Positions 23,776 through 33,660 of a stretch of DNA of 64,000 nucleotides are shown one piece after another. Below the pieces are notes generated by a model, which was given only the letters and a program-made list of their open reading frames with translations, was not told the DNA's origin and did no database searches. The position numbers were made by a program, and so were the translations under genes. Positions within the stretch are counted from its first letter, which is position 1. The number at the start of each line of letters is the position of its first letter. Origin of the DNA: Candidatus Fluviicola riflensis (GTDB taxonomy: Bacteria; Bacteroidota; Bacteroidia; Flavobacteriales_D; Crocinitomicaceae); contig CP022585.1 in assembly GCA_002243285.1 (NCBI GenBank), forward strand, positions 3,088,641-3,152,640. Reading direction: 5' to 3'.

Positions 23776-25140
23776 ATGGAAACAGCACAGCATCAGCCAA
23801 CACAACAACCTCCTTCCGGATTCCAGCAGTTTATGAGCTCGCACACCGCGCGTTTTATCATCGTTGGATTCATTTCCTTGGTCCTTTTAATTCCGCTTAC
23901 GCAACTTTGGGGACTCATTGAAGAACGAAAAGACCGTCAAAATGACGTGGTCGACCAGCTGAAAACCGAATGGGGCGGCCCTGTGGCGTATTACGGAATT
24001 GTCATGAAAGTGCCGGTGACAGAAATTGTTCGCTGGGAAGAAACCGATAAGAGCAAAGTGAAAATTCCGCATACCGAGCACAAACAACATACCGCTTACA
24101 TTTATCCTGAATGGAGCAGCGAAGAGTTGAATACAGTGGTAACCGAAAAGTACCGGGGTATTTTCAGCACACCGACCTTTACTGCCGATATCAAAGGCAA
24201 AGCGCGTTTCAACTTAAAAGATTTCCTGAAACACAATCCCGACCGTGAGATCGATTGGAACCATACACAAATAGGTTTTATCACCGATTCCGAAACCAAT
24301 TTCAAACGCATTGATGCCATTCAGTTTTTGGGGAAATCACTTCCTGTAAGTGAACAACGACGCGTTGGAACAGATGACATGACGATCAACATGACCGCTG
24401 CATTTTCGCTCGATCCTATTGCCAATACAGTAATCGAAGCGCAAATTAACACTGCGATAAACGGCAGTCAATCAATTCACTACCAGTCACTCGCCAACGA
24501 ATCGACGATGAAACTGGCTTCCAACTGGAACGATCCGGCATTTGAAGGAACCTGGCTGCCGCAGAGCGATGCCTTGCATATTTCCGAAAAAGGGTTCAAC
24601 GGAACCTGGAATTCTATGAAAATAGGAAGCGGCAAAAACGAACTGCATTTAGACGGAATTACCTGGTTCACGAAAAACTATTCCGACATCCGTTTCATTA
24701 AAATGGTTGATCATTATCAACTCAATGAACGTACAATCAAATACGGTTTATTGGTGCTGATTCTCACGTTCGCCGTGTTTTTCCTCATTCAGATTATCGG
24801 AAAAGTGACCGTGCACCCCTTGCATTATTTCATGATCGGCCTGGCATTACTGCTTTTCTATTCCCTGCTGCTTGCTTTTTCCGAACAAGTTGGCTTCATT
24901 CCCGCTTACATCATTGCGGCAACTACCATTGTATTACTGATTGTCTGGTATGCCAAATCGGTATTAAAATCATTGAAATTCGCGGTCATGAGCGGAACCA
25001 GTTTGCTGCTTTTGTACGCTTTCCTGTTGGTCATCGTAAATCTTGAAATCTATGCCCTGATTGTAGGAAGTATCGGATTACTGGTCGTGTTGGCAGCCAT
25101 CATGTCCTTCACCCGAAAAATCAACTTTGAAACCACATGA
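23776..25140 (+). CDS. creD: CreD family inner-membrane protein (cell envelope integrity)
   Basis: 454 residues. One transmembrane helix (about 27-47), then a large periplasmic domain (about 50-320) with Y-I-Y-P-E-W and the F-x-G-x-W-L-P region, and four to five helices at the end (about 325-445). This is the CreD layout. CreD affects envelope integrity and responses to beta-lactams or colicins in other bacteria; the biochemical role is unknown. The start is set at the ATG at 23776, since the earlier TTG lies within the operator. It ends the unit, with a terminator at 25171. Confidence 0.9.
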   Translation: METAQHQPTQQPPSGFQQFMSSHTARFIIVGFISLVLLIPLTQLWGLIEERKDRQNDVVDQLKTEWGGPVAYYGIVMKVPVTEIVRWEETDKSKVKIPHTEHKQHTAYIYPEWSSEELNTVVTEKYRGIFSTPTFTADIKGKARFNLKDFLKHNPDREIDWNHTQIGFITDSETNFKRIDAIQFLGKSLPVSEQRRVGTDDMTINMTAAFSLDPIANTVIEAQINTAINGSQSIHYQSLANESTMKLASNWNDPAFEGTWLPQSDALHISEKGFNGTWNSMKIGSGKNELHLDGITWFTKNYSDIRFIKMVDHYQLNERTIKYGLLVLILTFAVFFLIQIIGKVTVHPLHYFMIGLALLLFYSLLLAFSEQVGFIPAYIIAATTIVLLIVWYAKSVLKSLKFAVMSGTSLLLLYAFLLVIVNLEIYALIVGSIGLLVVLAAIMSFTRKINFETT

Positions 25141-25170
25141 ATTTAGCCACCTGAATCATGCTAAGTACGA

Positions 25171-25206
25171 AACCTCCGGAATGACATCTTTTTCCGGAGG
25201 TTTTTT
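25171..25206 (+). terminator. Rho-independent terminator after creD
   Basis: Arms AACCTCCGGAA (25171-25181) and TTCCGGAGGTT (25192-25202), perfect, followed by T-rich sequence. Confidence 0.85.
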
Positions 25207-25256
25207 GTGCTACCACTAAATACATTTCCTGTATCGGTTAGCCGATACACTATTTT

Positions 25257-25395
25257 TTCCCACGAACGCACGAATCTGGCTCGGCTAACGCACTCGCTTA
25301 CAATTATACATTGCCTTAGTAGATGATAAATCAAATATTCCAACGAAAGCGCGTCCGTTAGGCGCGTCAGCCTGAGGCTGATGCATTCGTGGGAA
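25257..25395. repeat. Imperfect palindromic element, copy A (139 bp)
   Basis: Outer arms TTCCCACGAACGCA (25257-25270) and TGCATTCGTGGGAA (25382-25395) pair at 13 of 14 positions. Inside are GGCTCGGCTAACGC and a CCGTTAGG block, both shared with copy B at 26770-26875. The gap 25141-25517 holds only the creD terminator and this element. Confidence 0.6.
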
Positions 25396-25517
25396 TATTT
25401 TATGCTGGTTCGCGCGTGGTATATAGTAGATGGGAACTAAAAACCTCCGGCACCATGACGCGCCGAAGGCCTTTGATCTAATCCGCTAGAAAGCGCGGCT
25501 GAACAGGTTCACTTTAT

Positions 25518-26651
25518 TTATCTGGTGGTGGTATATTTTCGTGATCTGGTGATGTTGATTCCAAGTGATAAACCGTAGGTTGTTCCGTATTTATTGAATG
25601 AGGCGTAAAAATTCAGTGGTACATTCAAGGCTCCGGGGCGGAACGTTTTACCAATTCCAACCACAAAATTCGATGAGAAATAAGCAGCTCCGCGAGTGTC
25701 GGGACGGTCAGAATAATTGAACTGATCTGCATTCATCACACCTGCATTGGCGAGGTCGGAAAATGTGCGGAATGATCCGTCGTATTCCGTCGTGCCCGAC
25801 AGCAGTTTTTTCATGCTCAATGAAGGCCCCATGGCGATTTCCCAGGCCCCCTTTCCGAAACGGACACCATGTAGAATAGCCAGCGAAGGAACCGGAGTTC
25901 CATGTTCAATTCCTGCTACATTGCCAATAAATTCAAACAAAGCGCTGAAATTTTCGCTTCCCACATATTGTTTTTCCAATTGGTAACCGATGTTAAACAA
26001 CACAGGCACTCCGCCTACTCCACCGTCGTCTTCCGAACGGGTAAAAAAGTCCGAATTTTCTTCCGTCACAATCGCAATTCCCATGCGCGGGCCCGAATTG
26101 TTCATTTTACCCAAACCGGTCGAGGCAGCAGGATTGTCTTTAAAGATCAACGATTTGGACGCATAAACATCAGCTTCTATTCCCAACATTCGATAAATCA
26201 TAATATCGGTCATGCGGTTCAACTCACGCGGTTGATTTTCAAATTGTTCGATTTCGTTTTGCACGATTTCACCGGTATTGACATCAACGATTTTCATCGA
26301 AATCAGGATGCGATCGCCTAAACCGTCATAACTCGCGCTCATCGCGAAATCGGCATTCAGCTCCTTCCCTGTTCTGATCAGGCATTCCTTACCCATACAG
26401 GTTTTCACTTTGTCCAAGCCAATTTTCTCGGCAACGTCATAACGGTCGTTGACAACGTATTTCTTCGAATTGACCAATGATTTGTATATAATGGAACGCA
26501 AAATCTCATCATTAAACGAAATACCTCGCACTTCGATGCCACCGATTACCATGGAAGGAAGTGTTGCTTCGGTTGTTTGGTCCTGCGCTACCGATTTGGT
26601 TATCGCGCCTGTGATGAATATTATCAAAAGCAGTAGTCGACTTGTTTTCAT
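25518..26651 (-). CDS. Secreted CsgG-like (curli-assembly-type N-terminal fold) protein, unknown
   Basis: 377 residues from the ATG at 26651; a longer frame start at 26774 is rejected because the added residues precede a good signal peptide (about 1-22, ending S-V-A-Q). Residues about 35-160 resemble the CsgG-type domain in order (E-I-L-R-S-I-I-Y-K-S-L-V, K-Y-V-V-N-D-R-Y-D, then A-D-F-A-M-S-A-S-Y and K-I-V-D-V-N-T-G-E-I-V). The C-terminal half (about 225-377) is beta-rich and probably outer-membrane associated. It is a single gene flanked on both sides by the related palindromic elements A and B. Confidence 0.6.
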   Translation of the reverse strand: MKTSRLLLLIIFITGAITKSVAQDQTTEATLPSMVIGGIEVRGISFNDEILRSIIYKSLVNSKKYVVNDRYDVAEKIGLDKVKTCMGKECLIRTGKELNADFAMSASYDGLGDRILISMKIVDVNTGEIVQNEIEQFENQPRELNRMTDIMIYRMLGIEADVYASKSLIFKDNPAASTGLGKMNNSGPRMGIAIVTEENSDFFTRSEDDGGVGGVPVLFNIGYQLEKQYVGSENFSALFEFIGNVAGIEHGTPVPSLAILHGVRFGKGAWEIAMGPSLSMKKLLSGTTEYDGSFRTFSDLANAGVMNADQFNYSDRPDTRGAAYFSSNFVVGIGKTFRPGALNVPLNFYASFNKYGTTYGLSLGINITRSRKYTTTR

Positions 26652-26769
26652 CTGTTTGGGTTTTAAGTTTGCGCAAAGTTGGCTCGAACGTATGCACGCA
26701 TACAAACGGAAAAATGCGTTTGTGGATTTGGGAGTTGCGGTAATCCGTACAACCAGGGATTCAGCCTTC

Positions 26770-26875
26770 CCCACAGATGCACAAATTGGGCTCGGCTAAC
26801 GCTCTCGCTTGCATATTGAACGCATGGATTATAAAGCGCTACCGTTAGGAGCGCAAAAATCTGCGCATCTGTGGG
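26770..26875. repeat. Imperfect palindromic element, copy B (106 bp)
   Basis: Perfect 11-bp outer arms CCCACAGATGC (26770-26780) and GCATCTGTGGG (26865-26875). Inside, CTCGGCTAACGC-TCTCGCTT and ACCGTTAGGAGCG match copy A at 25257-25395. The gene-free stretch 26652-27000 otherwise shows nothing clear. Confidence 0.6.
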
Positions 26876-27000
26876 AGTAAAAACACACCTTTCGATTGCA
26901 TACTTTTTCGGAAATTCCGTTCAAAATTCCACACACCCTCCAACCAGCCAACCTTTTGTCTTATCTTGTCGTCTGTACACAATACGCTTGCCCATAATCC

Positions 27001-30000
27001 ATGAAATACCTTTACATAATACTGGTTGTCACACTATTCGCGCCGCATGCGAAAGCGCAGGATTGGCTTGCCGGATCAAATGGTAATTTCGCCAGCGAAG
27101 CCCTTGATGTAGCGGTCGACGGAAATGGAAACTCAGTTGTTATCGGTTATTTCAGCGGACAATTGCAATTCACCGACTCTTCCGTGCAGGCGGCAAGTGG
27201 ATTTTCAGACATTTTCCTTGCCAAATACAGTTCAACCGGACAACTACTCTGGCTCAAGAAATTTGGCGGAAATCAAATAGACCGCGGACAAAAAGTAGCC
27301 ATCGACAACAGCAACAACATTTACATCACCGGTTATTTCGCAGGAACCATGCAAATGGGCGCAACTACGCTGAATTCAAATGGTGGATCGCGTGATATTT
27401 TTACCGCAAAACTCACGGCAAACGGTGGTGTAACATGGGCCAGAAGCGATGGCGGAAACGATGAAGAAATTCCCTATGGAATTGCAGTCGATGGAAATTC
27501 AAATGTGATTATCACCGGGAAATTTACCGGAAACACGACCATCGGAAGTACTTCTTACAGTTCGCAGATCAATCCGGCAAACGGTGCATTCAGTACCGAT
27601 ATTTTCATTGCCAAATTTACAACTGCCGGAGCGCCGACATGGACCAAAAAAGGCAACTCGAAAGCCGACGATATGGGAATCGCAGTTACCTGCGATAATG
27701 CCAACAACATTTATGTCACCGGACAATATTCCGACACGATGAACTTCATCGGGCAAACGATCAACAACCAGGTAATCAATGCCGGATATGTTTCAAGACT
27801 GACTTCCAACGGCGATGTTACGTGGTTTGATAAACTCGGCGCAACGCAAACTTATGCCAGTGCGATTAAGATCAATAGTAACAACGAAATTTATACAACC
27901 GGTAATTTCCTGGGAACCATGTTTATCCAGGCAAATGCCGTTACGAGTCAGCTTACCAGTCCCTATGTCAAGAAAATCTTCCTGATCAAACTTGGTACCA
28001 CTACCGGAAATTACATCTGGGGAAGAGCGCAAGGTTCCGAATCAGATTTGACTGCCCGTGGATTAACCATTGACAACGCGCAGAACATCTTTATTTGCGG
28101 TGATTTCCGTTGCAATTTTGATGAATACAGAGATTCAACGGACACCGGTTTGTGGAACACTGTCGGTTTCAGGGATATTTTCGTGAGTAAATTCGGTCCC
28201 GGTGGTGGAATGATTTGGAATAGGCAATCGGGCGGTAAACGCGAAGATTTGTGTTACGCTTTGGCGAATGGCGGCAATGACAAACCCATTTTTGCGGGAA
28301 GTTTTGAAAACGATTTGTTTGTACCAACCGATGTGTACAACCTCACAAATATGTCGCCAAGCCCCAATAACATTGTGTTTAATGGAGCAGGCGGTGCAGC
28401 CGTAGGTTATTTACAATACACGATCCTGGGCGATTTATCGAAAAACGTATTCGTTGGAAAAGTCAATGATGTCACCAATCCCAATTACTATTATTACCAT
28501 CCGGGTGGAGGTGCAGGTATTCCCTACGATTCGATTTCACCGGTATTGAACCCGCAGCAGGACACTATTGAATTTTGCAACGCGATGTATTTGTCGTTTG
28601 ATCAAAACACTGACCTGTATGTTGGTCCCGATTTTGATTTCCACTGGAGTGCCGACAATCTTGATGATAATCCATATTTGTACGTAGCGCACACCAATGA
28701 AGCGGTGATTATAACATCAACTTCCATCGACGGTTGTTATACGTTTCAGGACACGATCATTACAATTGCGCATCAAAGTCCACCATTACCATTGATGACC
28801 GATGACCATGGCTTCAACACCAATTCCCCGGTTTCGTACACCAATATCCAGCTTTGTATTCCCGACACAGCTTTGGTTTCTTTTTCCAATCTGTGCAATC
28901 AGTGTACGTTACAGATCAACTATTACAACACGCCCTTCCATTCCGGCCCTACGCCGTTTGAAGTAACCGAAGAAGGCGATTATGTGGTAGTGGTTACCAA
29001 TGAATTTGGTTGCATTTCACAAACTGTTTTTGCCGTAATTCACGATACAGTAGTCGATTACGATAGCATTTTTCCGGTAATTGTGATGTTGAATGCCGAT
29101 AATTTCGATGATTCGATCAGCATCTGCGAAAACGAGTCGATCCAGTACATTGTGATCGATACCATTACCAATCCGTCTGGAGCAAACACCGTTTATTCCA
29201 CTCCGTTTATCTACGAACAATTCTTTTCGCCCGACGCAATTACGAATATGAACGTAGGAATTCATTCCTGCACCATCGTTCCTGACACAACGGGTTGGTA
29301 CGTGATCAGTTATGTCGCGTATGTGGGCTACGACAATGCCTGTGGAATCGATACGATACAGTACCATATTTCCGATTCGTTTTACATAACCGTATTTGAT
29401 AATCCCGTCACGAACCTCACACTGATCTCTGACAGTCCAATCTGTCCGGGTGATTCGTGCTATATCAGTGTTTCGCAAACGATGCCCGGTGGAGCGTGGA
29501 CAGGTGGCAACAACATTGTGTGGGAAAGTACCGACGGTGATTCCATTCTGGTTTCGCAGATCGGCTATTATTCTTACGCCGGAGCCACAACCGACACTGT
29601 TACCGGCTGTTCGTCCACTTTTACGGTCGGAACCTTCGTGAGCAACAAACAAGCTCCGCTCATTCAAATGTATCCGTTCGATGGATTGATCTGTCCGAAT
29701 GCAACTGTTACGCTTTCCGTGATTCCTGCAGGAAGTTATAACTGGATTGGTCCGGATGGTAGCTCATTGGGCTCTGATTCTTCTTTGGAAGTTTCCAGCG
29801 GTGGCTTATATTATTGTATTTACACCGATCCGGAAGGTTGTAGTTTCACTCTGGAACAGGTCGAAATCAGTGAATACATCATTCCGTCATTGGCGTTTTC
29901 GCCAGTGAATATCTTCTGTGATTCCAGCGACATCGAGTTGATTCCGGTTTTTAACGGAATTGCAAGTATTACATGGCTGGCACCAATTGTTTCGAATGAA

Positions 30001-31290
30001 AATACGGTTTTTGTGAATCAGCCGGGCACTTATTACTGCTCTATTTACCAGTGCGGAACAGCAACACTTGATAGCGTAACTTTATACGACGGGCAGTTTA
30101 CGCCGTTTATCACAGCTACCGACACGCTGATTTGTCCGGGACAAACAACAACGATTACCACCAATCCGGGAATGCTTTCCTACGAATGGAACAATGGCCA
30201 GTTTTTGGGGAATACATTCACTACGAATCAGCCGGGATTGGTTACTGTAACACTTATCAACGCACTCGGTTGCGAGCAAACTGTTTCCATTAATATTGGT
30301 TTGGAAAACATTCCGCCAGCACCCAATCAGCCCGATCAAACGCTTTGCCAGGGCGAAACAGTTGTACTTACGGATAACTCCGGTTTCACAACAGCATGGT
30401 ACACCGACCTCAACGATACGATTCCGAATTCTACCGGACCAACATATACGATTCCGAATATTGCCGCCACACAAACAATTTATGTTTCGCATCCGCATCC
30501 ACTGTGCGCGTTTAACCTTGACACGATAACACTTTCCGTAATTCCCTATATTACAAGCCCGGCAATTATTGGGAATGGTGTTTTATGTGAAGGAGAAGAC
30601 TTGTTACTTTCAACCGACAATAGTAATGGGAACAACATTACCTGGACTTTCAACGGTGATACACTTTCTACTTCACAAACTGTTTCGATACCTTATAATT
30701 CGTTTACCCAAAACGGAACTATCTGGCTTTCGATGAGCAACGATTGCTTCACTCAAAATGCAAGCACGCCACTTACGTTGATCGGGGAATATCCACTGGA
30801 GCTCAATGTTTATGAGATGAGTGCCTGTGATTACCTGACAATCGAGTTGTATGGAATCAATGGTTTTAGTGGCGAAATTTACTGGGAAAACGGAGGTGAT
30901 TCTGTTCTTGGAAATCCATTGATTGTAGCTGCGGGTGCCTTCCAGGATTCATTATTCACGGCTTATGGAATTGACGACGACGGTTGTGTAACGCTTCCGA
31001 CAAGTGTGTTGATCACGTTTGAAGATTGTACGCCACGGCCACCGAATGTCATCACTTCCAACGGCGATGGTACCAACGATTATTTTATCATCCCGAATGC
31101 TGAATTGATGAAGGATAATTACCTTGTGATTGTGAACCGCTGGGGCAATACGCTTTACGAAGCGGAAAATTACAAGAATGACTTCTCAGGCACTGAATGG
31201 AACGAGGGCGTTTATTTCTACCAGTTTTATCCGGATGGAAAAAACGGTCAACGTCCCGCCGTTCATGGATTCTTCCACCTCTACCATTGA
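27001..31290 (+). CDS. Giant secreted protein: SBBP beta-propeller repeats, Ig-like domains, T9SS type B sorting domain
   Basis: 1429 residues with a signal peptide (about 1-19, ending A-K-A-Q). Residues about 30-490 are SBBP repeats of about 50 residues (D-G-N-G-N-S-x-V-I-G-Y-F-S-G, N-N-I-Y-I-T-G, F-x-A-K-x-x). A series of Ig/PKD-like domains follows (about 515-1330) with C-P-G and C-P-N loops and paired cysteines. The CHU_C type B sorting domain (about 1345-1429) carries I-T-S-N-G-D-G-T-N-D-Y-F and V-N-R-W-G-N. It is exported by T9SS and is probably surface-attached or released. No PorP/SprF gene is beside it, so it must use a partner encoded elsewhere. Confidence 0.9.
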   Translation: MKYLYIILVVTLFAPHAKAQDWLAGSNGNFASEALDVAVDGNGNSVVIGYFSGQLQFTDSSVQAASGFSDIFLAKYSSTGQLLWLKKFGGNQIDRGQKVAIDNSNNIYITGYFAGTMQMGATTLNSNGGSRDIFTAKLTANGGVTWARSDGGNDEEIPYGIAVDGNSNVIITGKFTGNTTIGSTSYSSQINPANGAFSTDIFIAKFTTAGAPTWTKKGNSKADDMGIAVTCDNANNIYVTGQYSDTMNFIGQTINNQVINAGYVSRLTSNGDVTWFDKLGATQTYASAIKINSNNEIYTTGNFLGTMFIQANAVTSQLTSPYVKKIFLIKLGTTTGNYIWGRAQGSESDLTARGLTIDNAQNIFICGDFRCNFDEYRDSTDTGLWNTVGFRDIFVSKFGPGGGMIWNRQSGGKREDLCYALANGGNDKPIFAGSFENDLFVPTDVYNLTNMSPSPNNIVFNGAGGAAVGYLQYTILGDLSKNVFVGKVNDVTNPNYYYYHPGGGAGIPYDSISPVLNPQQDTIEFCNAMYLSFDQNTDLYVGPDFDFHWSADNLDDNPYLYVAHTNEAVIITSTSIDGCYTFQDTIITIAHQSPPLPLMTDDHGFNTNSPVSYTNIQLCIPDTALVSFSNLCNQCTLQINYYNTPFHSGPTPFEVTEEGDYVVVVTNEFGCISQTVFAVIHDTVVDYDSIFPVIVMLNADNFDDSISICENESIQYIVIDTITNPSGANTVYSTPFIYEQFFSPDAITNMNVGIHSCTIVPDTTGWYVISYVAYVGYDNACGIDTIQYHISDSFYITVFDNPVTNLTLISDSPICPGDSCYISVSQTMPGGAWTGGNNIVWESTDGDSILVSQIGYYSYAGATTDTVTGCSSTFTVGTFVSNKQAPLIQMYPFDGLICPNATVTLSVIPAGSYNWIGPDGSSLGSDSSLEVSSGGLYYCIYTDPEGCSFTLEQVEISEYIIPSLAFSPVNIFCDSSDIELIPVFNGIASITWLAPIVSNENTVFVNQPGTYYCSIYQCGTATLDSVTLYDGQFTPFITATDTLICPGQTTTITTNPGMLSYEWNNGQFLGNTFTTNQPGLVTVTLINALGCEQTVSINIGLENIPPAPNQPDQTLCQGETVVLTDNSGFTTAWYTDLNDTIPNSTGPTYTIPNIAATQTIYVSHPHPLCAFNLDTITLSVIPYITSPAIIGNGVLCEGEDLLLSTDNSNGNNITWTFNGDTLSTSQTVSIPYNSFTQNGTIWLSMSNDCFTQNASTPLTLIGEYPLELNVYEMSACDYLTIELYGINGFSGEIYWENGGDSVLGNPLIVAAGAFQDSLFTAYGIDDDGCVTLPTSVLITFEDCTPRPPNVITSNGDGTNDYFIIPNAELMKDNYLVIVNRWGNTLYEAENYKNDFSGTEWNEGVYFYQFYPDGKNGQRPAVHGFFHLYH

Positions 31291-31395
31291 GTTATTAACA
31301 ACCTCATTTTGTAACGGTTAATGCTTTTTCGACTTAAATGTTCGGTACGATAGTTGTTTATTGTATCTTTCAACTAAGTAAAACTGCAACTTGCT

Positions 31396-31806
31396 ATGAA
31401 AACACGTTGGTACTTAATGGTCCTTTTGTTGTTTGCCGGCCTTTCCGTGCAGGCACAAACCGATCAGGATAAAAAAGAAGTAATGCAACTATGCCTGGAT
31501 CTTCCGGCATTACAACCTTATTTTCACACTGAGCAACCTGAACGTTTACCGATTATTATTAAAAATAACGGAAAAATCTCCCCAATTTCACTCAATAAAT
31601 TTGGGAAACCTGTTGTTTACATGAGTCCGGATGATATTGATGCAAAAGGAACACTAACTGCCCTGGAATTTATGCGTTTTGAAGTTACCACCGAAAGCGC
31701 TACGATCATGCTCCGTTACAATATCGAAGGATTGATGGTAACCATCCTACTGAAAAAAGTGAAAGGCGTTTGGACGGTTACTGACAGCAAATTAGTTGAG
31801 CGTTAA
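31396..31806 (+). CDS. Small exported protein, unknown
   Basis: 136 residues with a clear signal peptide (about 1-20, ending S-V-Q-A-Q). The mature protein is of mixed alpha/beta character (M-Q-L-C-L-D-L-P-A-L-Q-P-Y-F-H-T, then a beta-rich second half). No family is recognised. A near-consensus -7 element (TATCTTTC at 31374-31381) lies upstream, so it is probably transcribed alone. Confidence 0.65.
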   Translation: MKTRWYLMVLLLFAGLSVQAQTDQDKKEVMQLCLDLPALQPYFHTEQPERLPIIIKNNGKISPISLNKFGKPVVYMSPDDIDAKGTLTALEFMRFEVTTESATIMLRYNIEGLMVTILLKKVKGVWTVTDSKLVER

Positions 31807-31863
31807 TCACAGAATTTTAAACGACATTTTTTTTACACCTGCGCAACAGACACTACCCATTTC

Positions 31864-32871
31864 ATGCATAATATTTCCTTTACAGAACGGCTTATTCTTC
31901 GAAAAGTAACCGTTGAAGATGCCGATTTTCTCCTCGAATTATTCAATACACCTTCCTGGCTTCAATACATTGGTGATCGAAACATTCATACTGTTGAGGA
32001 AGCTGCCGAATACATTGCCAACGGGCCATTACCGTTTTATGCCAAACATGGTTTCGGATCTTACTGTCTTGAACTTCGGGATTCGGGCAAGCGAATTGGC
32101 ATGTGCGGATTGTACAAACGCGACAACCTGAATTATTACGATCTGGGATTTGCTCTTTTGCCCGAATTTGAAGGAAAAGGTTACGCCCGTGAAGCGTGTG
32201 AGTTCGTGATCGAAGAATCGCGCGAGGCATTGAAACTTCAGAGTTTATTAGCGATTACCGATAAATCCAACCTCCGTTCGATTCAACTGCTGGAGCGTTT
32301 GGGTTTTGAATGGAAAGGCGATTTTTCGTTTGAAGACAATGGCGAAATACTCAATTGTTTTCAATTGCCACTGAGAGAAAAACCGGTTGCTCCACCGCTC
32401 ACAATTGTGGTAACCAATGAACTTACATCGACGCAAAAAGAAGCTGTCCGTAAGATTTGGAACAATGTTTATCCCGAAAGCCTGGTGCTTCACACACCCG
32501 AAGATTTTGAGCGCTACCTTGAAACACTTGGCTGGAAACAACATTCCCTGATGGAGAATTTATCCGGTGAATTGCTAGCTTGGGGCATCACTTTTGAGCG
32601 TGAAAATGATCGTTGGTTTGCAATGATGCTGGATCCTTCGATACAAGGAACTGGAATGGGAACGGTATTATTGAAACGCATGCAAACAGGAAAATCGAAA
32701 CTTTCGGGTTGGGTAATTGATCACAACAACGCTGTTCGTGCCGATGGAAAACCGTATCTTTCGCCTGTAGAGTTTTACCTCAAAAACAAGTTTACGCTGG
32801 AACCGGAAACCCGATTGGAACTTCCGTCTATTTCAGCAGTTTGCATTCGATACAACCATGAAAACAACTAG
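31864..32871 (+). CDS. Tandem GNAT acetyltransferase (two GNAT domains fused)
   Basis: 335 residues. Domain 1 (about 1-170) is RimJ/L-like: T-E-R-L-I-L-R-K-V, L-P-E-F-E-G-K-G-Y-A-R-E-A and N-L-R-S-I-Q-L-L-E-R-L-G-F. Domain 2 (about 178-335) is a separate GNAT with D-P-S-I-Q-G-T-G-M-G-T-V-L-L (acetyl-CoA loop) and a late V-E-F-Y-L-K-N-K-F. Both have plausible acetyl-CoA loops. The fusion is continuous, with no internal stop. Its 3' end overlaps the start of the Crp-family gene by 14 bp. Substrates are unknown. Confidence 0.82.
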   Translation: MHNISFTERLILRKVTVEDADFLLELFNTPSWLQYIGDRNIHTVEEAAEYIANGPLPFYAKHGFGSYCLELRDSGKRIGMCGLYKRDNLNYYDLGFALLPEFEGKGYAREACEFVIEESREALKLQSLLAITDKSNLRSIQLLERLGFEWKGDFSFEDNGEILNCFQLPLREKPVAPPLTIVVTNELTSTQKEAVRKIWNNVYPESLVLHTPEDFERYLETLGWKQHSLMENLSGELLAWGITFERENDRWFAMMLDPSIQGTGMGTVLLKRMQTGKSKLSGWVIDHNNAVRADGKPYLSPVEFYLKNKFTLEPETRLELPSISAVCIRYNHENN

Positions 32872-33472
32872 CATTGCAGAAGAAACGTTTCGTGCCATCA
32901 ACGCACATGTAAACAAATCGTGCGCTGTTTTTAACGAAGATGAACTGGCGCTTTTCAACTCGTTGCTGGAAGTTCGTAAAGTAAAAAAGAAAACTTTTCT
33001 TTTGCAGCAAGGCGAAATTTGCGATTTTGAGGCTTACATCAGCAAAGGTTGTGTACGGAGTTATTTTATCAACGAAAACGGCTCTGAGGTCATTCTGCAA
33101 TTCGGAATTGAAGACTGGTGGGTCAGCGATATTGCCAGCTTTCATGAACAACAACCCAGTAATCAGTTTATTGAAACGCTGGAAGATTGTGAATTGCTGG
33201 TACTTACTGTCAGCTCCAAGGAAGAACTGTTGCGACAAATCCCGAAGTTTGAACGCTTCTTTCGCCTGATGGTGCAACGCAACCTAACAAGCCTGCAACA
33301 CCGACTGATGAATACCATTTCGCTGACCGCCGAAGAAAAATACCTTGATTTCAGCAAACGGTATCCGGCAATCGCACAACGTGTTCCGCAATTGCAAATC
33401 GCTTCTTATTTGGGAATGTCCGCCGAGTTTTTGAGTAAGGTCCGCACACGCCTTTCAAAAAAAACGCTATAG
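32858..33472 (+). CDS. Crp/Fnr-family transcriptional regulator
   Basis: 204 residues. The cyclic-nucleotide-binding beta-roll spans about 25-120 (K-T-F-L-L-Q-Q-G-E-I-C at 45-55; S-K-G-C-V-R-S-Y-F), a long helix about 122-152, and a helix-turn-helix about 173-200 (L-Q-I-A-S-Y-L-G-M-S-A-E-F-L-S-K-V-R). The phosphate-binding R-S/T of cAMP-binding members is absent, as in most Bacteroidota homologues, so the ligand is uncertain. It overlaps the GNAT gene by 14 bp in another frame, hence coupled expression. Confidence 0.88.
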   Translation: MKTTSIAEETFRAINAHVNKSCAVFNEDELALFNSLLEVRKVKKKTFLLQQGEICDFEAYISKGCVRSYFINENGSEVILQFGIEDWWVSDIASFHEQQPSNQFIETLEDCELLVLTVSSKEELLRQIPKFERFFRLMVQRNLTSLQHRLMNTISLTAEEKYLDFSKRYPAIAQRVPQLQIASYLGMSAEFLSKVRTRLSKKTL

Positions 33473-33490
33473 AGTCCCGCTCATATGACT

Positions 33491-33660
33491 TTACTTTTTT
33501 CTTGATAAAAAAGTAAACCAAAAATCAAGGCTGTAAGTCCCGATCTTGAGAACTACGGCTTATCAAGCTATCTCAACCCAACTCGCAAACGTCATTAACG
33601 ATTATCCTCTTCGCGGATAACCGATGACTGAGCTCAAACAGGGCCTCGATTGAGCTTAAT
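33491..33660. other. Gene-free stretch with three stem-loops
   Basis: The gap 33473-33883 has no credible gene. It shows hairpins at 33491-33516 (TTACTTTTTT / AAAAAAGTAA), 33602-33620 (TTATCC / GGATAA) and 33631-33656 (AGCTCAA / TTGAGCT). The first is similar to 1973-1999. They could be a dispersed repeat or a small structured RNA; I cannot decide. Confidence 0.35.

Noticed and set aside
29017..29667. 216-codon minus-strand frame within the SBBP protein gene
   Set aside because: Antisense to clear Ig-like coding sequence, Arg-rich and without any motif.
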